Assembly: GCF_030077735.1 (NCBI RefSeq)
Contig: NZ_JASJEU010000003.1
Location: 186,001-250,000, forward strand
Reading direction: 5' to 3'
DNA: 64,000 nt
Source: Gordonibacter faecis
GTDB lineage: Bacteria; Actinomycetota; Coriobacteriia; Coriobacteriales; Eggerthellaceae
Shown here: piece after piece, positions 59,612 to 64,000 of the stretch
How positions within the stretch are numbered: position 1 is the first letter of the stretch
How the letters are laid out: each line of letters begins with the position of its first letter
The notes under the pieces: model-generated
What the model was told of the DNA's origin: nothing
What the model saw: the letters and a program-made list of their open reading frames with translations, nothing else
The model's database searches: none
Position numbers and translations under genes: made by a program

Positions 59612-60826
59612 TTAGGCCTCGTCGAGATCCGCGTGAACACCGCAGTAGCGGCTGTTCGGCCGTGCGTGATTGCGGCAGCGAACGCCGTCTTCACTCACGT
59701 AACCGCACAGCGCCTCATCTTCGGCATCCGCGTCTTCGTCGATAAGCATGTTATCGCCGTTGACCAGCGGCTCGCCCGTAAACGACGCGCTCTTGATATC
59801 GATGTGCCACCCCGTGAGGCGCGCGGCCAGACGGGCGTTTTGGCCCTCCTTGCCAATGGCCAACGACAGCTGGTCGTCGGGCACCACCACGGTGGCGTAA
59901 TGGTTATCTTCATCAATGAGAACGTTGGTCACCTTTGCGGGCGAAAGGGCGTTGGCCACGTAGCTGGCCGGGTCCTCGTTCCACTGGATGACGTCCACGC
60001 GCTCGTTGCGCAGCTCTTCAACCACCATGCGCACGCGGCTGCCCTTGGGACCAACGCAGGCGCCCACCGGGTCAAGGTTCGTCTCGCGCGACGCGACGGC
60101 AATCTTGGAGCGCGCACCCGGCTCGCGGGCGATGGACTTGATCTCCACCAGGCCCTCGTAGATTTCCGGCACTTCAATTTCGAAGAGGCGGCGAATGAGG
60201 TCCGGGTGCGTACGCGACACCACGATAGCAGGACGTGCCTGCTCACCGCGCATCTTCGGCGCGTCGGAATTCGGGTCGCGCACTTCAATGATGAGCATCT
60301 TCAGGCGCTGGTTGTGGCGATAGTGCTCGTTTGAGGGGCGCTCGTTGCGCTCGTTCGGGTTGCGCTTCTGGTCGTAGTGCGGCAGTTCCGCCTCCACGCC
60401 GTCGCGAATCTTGATGATGGTGAAGTCCGGTGTGCCCTGCAGCACTGTGCCCGTCACAAGGTCACCCACGCGATCGGAGAATTCCTCGTAGATGGACTGA
60501 CGGCCCGCCTCGCGCACGATGGACGCAATGACACCCTTGGCGTTTTGCGCGGCGATGCGGCTCACGTCGGCCGGCGTGACGTCGCGTTCCTCAAATTCGG
60601 CGTACTCGCCGGTTTCTTCATCGGGCTCGCCTACGGGCACCAGCTCGTAGACGTAGATGCGACCGGTCTGGCGGTCGATGGTTACGCGGGCATCCCACTC
60701 GAGGTCGAGGATGCGCTCGTAGCTCTTGGCCAGCGACTGCTCCAAGCGCTCGATGAGGTAGAACTCGTCGATCTTGCGCTCGTGGGCCAATGCCTGCAAA
60801 GCCTCGATCAGTTCTGAAGTTGCCAC
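59612..60826 (-). CDS. nusA: transcription factor NusA with a C-terminal Cys/His knuckle
   Basis: This 404-residue regulator of pausing and antitermination has an N-terminal polymerase-binding part, an S1 domain (about residues 135-200) and two KH domains (GACVGPKGSRVRMVVEEL and LAIGKEGQNARLAARLTGW). After an acidic linker the last 31 residues form a likely zinc knuckle: C374, C384, C395 and H398 (CGYVSEDGVRC, NSRYCGVH), with H387 nearby. The GTG start at 60826 follows AGGAAAGG. The knuckle is not part of standard NusA. Confidence 0.94.
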   Translation of the reverse strand: MATSELIEALQALAHERKIDEFYLIERLEQSLAKSYERILDLEWDARVTIDRQTGRIYVYELVPVGEPDEETGEYAEFEERDVTPADVSRIAAQNAKGVIASIVREAGRQSIYEEFSDRVGDLVTGTVLQGTPDFTIIKIRDGVEAELPHYDQKRNPNERNERPSNEHYRHNQRLKMLIIEVRDPNSDAPKMRGEQARPAIVVSRTHPDLIRRLFEIEVPEIYEGLVEIKSIAREPGARSKIAVASRETNLDPVGACVGPKGSRVRMVVEELRNERVDVIQWNEDPASYVANALSPAKVTNVLIDEDNHYATVVVPDDQLSLAIGKEGQNARLAARLTGWHIDIKSASFTGEPLVNGDNMLIDEDADAEDEALCGYVSEDGVRCRNHARPNSRYCGVHADLDEA

Positions 60827-60842
60827 GTCTACTCGTCCTTTC

Positions 60843-61310
60843 CTAAGAGCTGAAATCGATCGTGCCCTTGAGATGGGCGCGTTTAATGTCATCTATCGCA
60901 ATGCGCACGTCTCCGCCGTCAACGGCGAGGACTACCCCGTCGCTATCGGCCGAAACGATAGTTCCCGTGAACGTGCTGCGGCCATCCTGCGGCGCAGACT
61001 TCACCACGGCCGTCTCGCCAACGAACCGCATGAAGTGCTCGGCGGTGCGCAGCGGGCGGTCAATGCCGGGCGAAGAAACCTCCAGCGTATAGGCACCGGG
61101 GAACGGGTCAAGTTCGTCCATGAGGTCGTTGATCCACGCCTGGGCTGCCGACAATTCGTCGAAGCTCACGCCGTCAGCCGTGTCGATGTACACGCGGATA
61201 GTCGGCGCCTTCTTCGCACCCACCACCTCCACGGTCACCAGCTCTACGCCCTCCTGGTCAGCCCGGGGAGTCAGCGCGTCGAGCAGCTGCTGTTCCTTCT
61301 TGCTGAGCAC
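60843..61310 (-). CDS. rimP: ribosome maturation factor RimP
   Basis: This 155-residue factor for 30S assembly has the motifs GVELVTVEVVGA, IRVYIDTADGVSFDEL and the signature LEVSSPGIDRPLRTAEHFMRF. The C-terminal SH3-like part has DDIKRAHL. The GTG start at 61310 follows GAGGAG. It heads the nusA-infB operon and ends 16 nt before the nusA start. Confidence 0.94.
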   Translation of the reverse strand: MLSKKEQQLLDALTPRADQEGVELVTVEVVGAKKAPTIRVYIDTADGVSFDELSAAQAWINDLMDELDPFPGAYTLEVSSPGIDRPLRTAEHFMRFVGETAVVKSAPQDGRSTFTGTIVSADSDGVVLAVDGGDVRIAIDDIKRAHLKGTIDFSS

Positions 61311-61330
61311 GTCCGTCTCCTCTCGCCTCC

Positions 61331-61399
61331 GTTGCGCCTTCCCGCGCAACGCCGTGCCATTGTGCTGCGTAGTATGTCTCCTGAAAGGCGGCATACTAC
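61331..61399 (-). promoter_or_regulatory. rimP leader with two hairpins
   Basis: Two perfect inverted repeats lie upstream of rimP: GTTGCGC/GCGCAAC (61331-61350) and GTAGTATG/CATACTAC (61369-61399, 15-nt loop). They may form a structured leader, possibly for NusA or ribosome-linked feedback. No known riboswitch was recognised. Confidence 0.45.
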
Positions 61400-61414
61400 C
61401 CTTTACAAACAAAG

Positions 61415-61436
61415 AAAGCGGGAACAAGCCCACTTT
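61415..61436 (-). terminator. terminator upstream of the rimP operon
   Basis: On the minus strand the arms AAAGTGGG/CCCGCTTT (one G-U) are followed by CTTTGTTTG. It probably ends transcription from the surface genes at 61.6-64 kb. Confidence 0.6.
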
Positions 61437-61624
61437 CTCATGTTTCGAAAGTATGGTGCGCACCTGCTTAAAGCCCCATCCCGTGCGCTTTGCTTTGCAA
61501 TTTATACCATATTATGCCCCGCTTGCCTAGTGACCCCACCAGGCCACTCGCAATCTCACCACATTTAAACAGAGGAAGATTACGACCCTAAGAAAGCGCA
61601 AAATGCTGAAGCTGAAGGGTGCTC
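61437..61624. other. intergenic region between the surface genes and rimP
   Basis: No gene was found. The sequence becomes more AT-rich here, which marks the edge of the compositionally distinct block to the right. Confidence 0.35.
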
Positions 61625-62497
61625 TTATTCGAGAATCTTTACAACATACTCTACCGCTGAAATTTCAAGAGGGTTAACAACATAAGATATACTCGCACTC
61701 TGGGGCAAAGATAATCCAAAAGAGACGGAAAGCGCGCCCAACTGGTCGCCTTGACGCTCCGGAATAACGAAGCCAAGTGCTACTACCTTGCCCGCTGTGT
61801 CCAAGGGCACCATCACCTCATTGGTCCCTTCTTTATCGGGAGTAAGTACAATTTGAACAGCAGCTCTATCAGTATCGTGAGGTATGAGCAAAGAGGCTCC
61901 ACTTCGCACAGAACTAACGGCTCCACTTATCTCCAAGGGCACAACTGATGAAGACGTAAAAGACATGCTCTCGCTGGATATCCGACCCGTCGCGTCAATC
62001 AGTATTTCGGCCGCAGCTGGAACCTTGCACGAGATAACGGCATCCCACTTTGCATAGAGCACCATATCCCCCGCAACTGCAGAACCGAAGTCATACCGTT
62101 CCGTGAGAAGAGCATCTGAAAACCAGCCAGAGAACGTGTATCCGTCGCGCTGTGGTATTGCCGGCTCGACAGCCTGATCGCCTTTTCGAATTGTCTGAGA
62201 TTCTACTTCGGAGCCTCCGTTACTAGCAAACTGAACACACACAGAAACATAAGACGTCGTGACGCGGATGCCAAGCAAGGTTGACCCTGGCTGACCATCC
62301 TCAGCCGACCCTTGGGATTTCGATGAGTCGGTAATACGCAAGCCCAGCTGTGTTTTCCCTGGCGAAGCATTGGCATAGGCGCTTCTCGGTACAGTCAACA
62401 TCAACAAACATGCCACAACAATAAAAGCCATGAGCACTTTCATTATGCAAAGTGCTTTTTCTCTTGTTGCTCGTTTGATGATAAATGCAGTGCCCAT
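61625..62497 (-). CDS. secreted protein with an InlB B-repeat
   Basis: This protein of about 290 residues has a signal peptide (VLMAFIVVACLLMLTVPRSA, cut after AYA) and one InlB-type B repeat (VCVQFASNGGSEVESQTI through GYTFSGWFSDALLTERYDF and MVLYAKWD). An all-beta domain follows. Before the repeat a short motif is doubled (TQLGLRITDS and TLLGIRVTTS). The start is uncertain: ATG 62497 gives a basic n-region, ATG 62443 a short one, and TTG 62515 is coupled to the gene upstream. It is more AT-rich than the core genes. The function is probably adhesion or surface interaction. Confidence 0.7.
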   Translation of the reverse strand: MGTAFIIKRATREKALCIMKVLMAFIVVACLLMLTVPRSAYANASPGKTQLGLRITDSSKSQGSAEDGQPGSTLLGIRVTTSYVSVCVQFASNGGSEVESQTIRKGDQAVEPAIPQRDGYTFSGWFSDALLTERYDFGSAVAGDMVLYAKWDAVISCKVPAAAEILIDATGRISSESMSFTSSSVVPLEISGAVSSVRSGASLLIPHDTDRAAVQIVLTPDKEGTNEVMVPLDTAGKVVALGFVIPERQGDQLGALSVSFGLSLPQSASISYVVNPLEISAVEYVVKILE

Positions 62498-62515
62498 CTC
62501 AAAACCCGTGCGCAA

Positions 62516-64000
62516 TCAGAAGCAGAAACAGGGACACACGCCACAGGGCGTAGACGCTGAACGTGTTCCGCTCAGACCCAGGTCACCATTGATGTACACT
62601 CCCATAAAATCACCTGGGAAGTTTGGCCGGACTGAACGCATCCACCAACTTGTATTATCATCCGGTGTCAATTGCTTCCCTTTCTCCATCAAGCTATTAG
62701 GGCCGCTTGTCTGAATGGGTTTATTTTGATAGTACTCATAACGATAGCCTTCTTCTGTAACCCAACGATACTTCGACCATCCATCAAATACCGCTCCGGT
62801 GTATTCGTAATAGGTCATGAGAAAGAGTGTGTCATGAGAAACGCTGACCGAAGAGCTGGTAGAAGTGCTTTCACTGCCATAGCTTTTCTCGACCTGAACA
62901 AGTGCGTCTCGAAGTTCGGATGGAACCATATCCCAAATCTCGCCATCGTTCATACTTGCATGCAATGCGCTCGAACCCCATCCCCCCGAATTGGAGTTTG
63001 AACCGTTCATGGGATATATTGATTCGAGAAGATTGACAAATTGGAAAGTGAGGCCAGCCTTTGTTCTCCTATCAACAGGGGTCGTCAAAATGTCATGATT
63101 GATGCCAACAAGACGAACATCGTACGCAACTTTGTTCCAAACGGTCTTGCATTCATAAGCAGTTTCGTCTGCAAGGTATTCAGCGTACATAAGGTAATAG
63201 GGAGACTCGCTTCCATACTCCGCAATACTGTTAGCGTGAGTTTTCACGTCAGCAATGCTATACACAACTCCCGATTTCGAGTCTTTGAGATAGAAAACAT
63301 CCTCTTCAGTGCCACCCCCGCCATCTCGTTTAAACATATATGAAACAGTAGCAAGGGGTTTGACACTCATACCGTAATCGGCAGCCCCAACCTTTACGCT
63401 CGCGTTATTCAGATTTAAGCGATAGGTGCATTCGAGCGAACTGTTAGAAGCTATAACAAAATCACCCTGACCAGGTTGTACACTGCTGACCGTAGGACCA
63501 AGGCCAAAAGAAATAGCTTTAGAATCATCTTTTTTCGGATAGAGACTAAACAGGTTCTGTGCAGTGATATCCGAAGCGTCTGCTTTCGCCTCAAGCACTT
63601 CAGTAGCACCAGCGTCAACACAGGTGAGGCTTTCCATAGCAACTGGAAAATCCGAATAATTTTCGAACTGACTGCTTGAAGTTACACTCGCCGTTGGATT
63701 AGCGACGTCATACCCCTCCCCGTCTCCAAACGTCACCACAACAGGAGCCGTAACGCTGAGTTGAACAGCACGAGCGCTAATGAGATAAGCCGACGGTAAA
63801 AGGGATGAATTTCTTACTGAAATGGTTTCGGTTGTTGCCTGTGAACTTGGTAGTACCTCAACAAATCGTGAGCTGCGGGCAATTTCAATCCCATCCAGTG
63901 CAAGCGTTACTACAACATCAGTCGAACCCTGAGCCTTCCCTCGTGTCGTACCGGCGTCAATTGACAAGGGCGCAGCAGCATAAGAATAGATAATTTCGAC
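62516..64000 (-). CDS. DUF6273-type surface protein (N-terminus beyond window)
   Basis: This is an open frame of 494 codons entering from the right edge. The N-terminal visible part is beta-rich and resembles alternative pilin or surface domains (VVVTLALDGIEIARSS, TETISVRNSSLLPSAY). The C-terminal part matches DUF6273: VAYDVRLVGINHD, GWGSSALHASMNDGEIWDMVP, DTLFLMTYYEY, WWMRSVRP and a GVCPCFCF ending like the usual GVRPAF tail. It has no anchor in view. It is coupled to or just upstream of the InlB-repeat gene, in an AT-richer block than the rest of the window. Confidence 0.7.
   Translation of the reverse strand, partial: VEIIYSYAAAPLSIDAGTTRGKAQGSTDVVVTLALDGIEIARSSRFVEVLPSSQATTETISVRNSSLLPSAYLISARAVQLSVTAPVVVTFGDGEGYDVANPTASVTSSSQFENYSDFPVAMESLTCVDAGATEVLEAKADASDITAQNLFSLYPKKDDSKAISFGLGPTVSSVQPGQGDFVIASNSSLECTYRLNLNNASVKVGAADYGMSVKPLATVSYMFKRDGGGGTEEDVFYLKDSKSGVVYSIADVKTHANSIAEYGSESPYYLMYAEYLADETAYECKTVWNKVAYDVRLVGINHDILTTPVDRRTKAGLTFQFVNLLESIYPMNGSNSNSGGWGSSALHASMNDGEIWDMVPSELRDALVQVEKSYGSESTSTSSSVSVSHDTLFLMTYYEYTGAVFDGWSKYRWVTEEGYRYEYYQNKPIQTSGPNSLMEKGKQLTPDDNTSWWMRSVRPNFPGDFMGVYINGDLGLSGTRSASTPCGVCPCFCF

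Noticed and set aside
1..64000. CRISPR arrays, cas genes, transposases, prophage genes
   Set aside because: No regular spacer-repeat array and no recognisable transposase, integrase or phage gene was seen.

Overview
This is a high-GC bacterial chromosome segment, most likely from the Eggerthellaceae (class Coriobacteriia, Actinomycetota). The support is a LuxR regulator fused to about twelve membrane helices, DUF5067 and DUF6273 surface proteins, MptD-type ECF components, a selenocysteine gene set, and 2-oxoacid:ferredoxin oxidoreductase with acyl-CoA synthetases. The genus cannot be fixed from sequence alone. All identifications come from reading motifs and gene order; no database search was run.

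Layout. 1-6.1 kb (minus): an ECF importer (T, fused A1/A2, MptD-like S) followed by two coupled ABC half-transporters, with a divergent AraC regulator to 7.3 kb. 7.4-13.9 kb (plus): a small leaderless membrane protein, an OmpR-type two-component system, a low-GC flavin-barrel gene, and an FtsX/MacB-like ABC system with two permeases. 13.9-21.3 kb (minus): an AmmeMemoRadiSam A/B fusion with a decapitated radical-SAM remnant, an APC permease, a membrane Ser/Thr kinase with an HTH protein and a DUF5067 lipoprotein, an aldo/keto reductase and an ArfB-like rescue factor. 21.6-30.4 kb (minus): a 2-oxoacid:ferredoxin oxidoreductase (Vor-type) operon with two AMP-forming acyl-CoA synthetases, two HTH-cupin regulators and a MinD/CooC-like ATPase. 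30.5-39.8 kb: rsmB-fmt-def, a stomatin/NfeD pair and dnaG (minus), then a baeRF-family gene and dgt (plus).

39.8-50.4 kb is a maturation island for seleno-formate-dehydrogenase-type enzymes: tatA, fdhD, selD with an in-frame UGA, a DUF3343 protein, yedF, a cysteine desulfurase, selA, selB and tRNA-Sec(UCA). Then come hppA (50.4-52.6 kb) and the translation operon rimP-nusA-ylxR-infB-rbfA-nrnA-truB-ribF (52.8-61.3 kb, minus). The right end (61.6-64 kb) is a more AT-rich pair of secreted or surface genes, the last one cut by the window edge.

The most novel-looking signal is a structured element present twice (23419-23533 and 56310-56423). It has a conserved 58-bp two-hairpin core, closed by a 22-24 bp outer stem whose sequence is unrelated between the copies. 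Every imperfect outer-stem pair is G-U when read on the plus strand, and a core stem carries an A-U to G-C covariation. This looks like an RNA, or an element inserted in hairpin loops, antisense to the flanking genes. Recurrent promoter features are extended -10 boxes (TGnTATNNT) and -10 boxes placed exactly 6 nt before ATG, which implies leaderless mRNAs.
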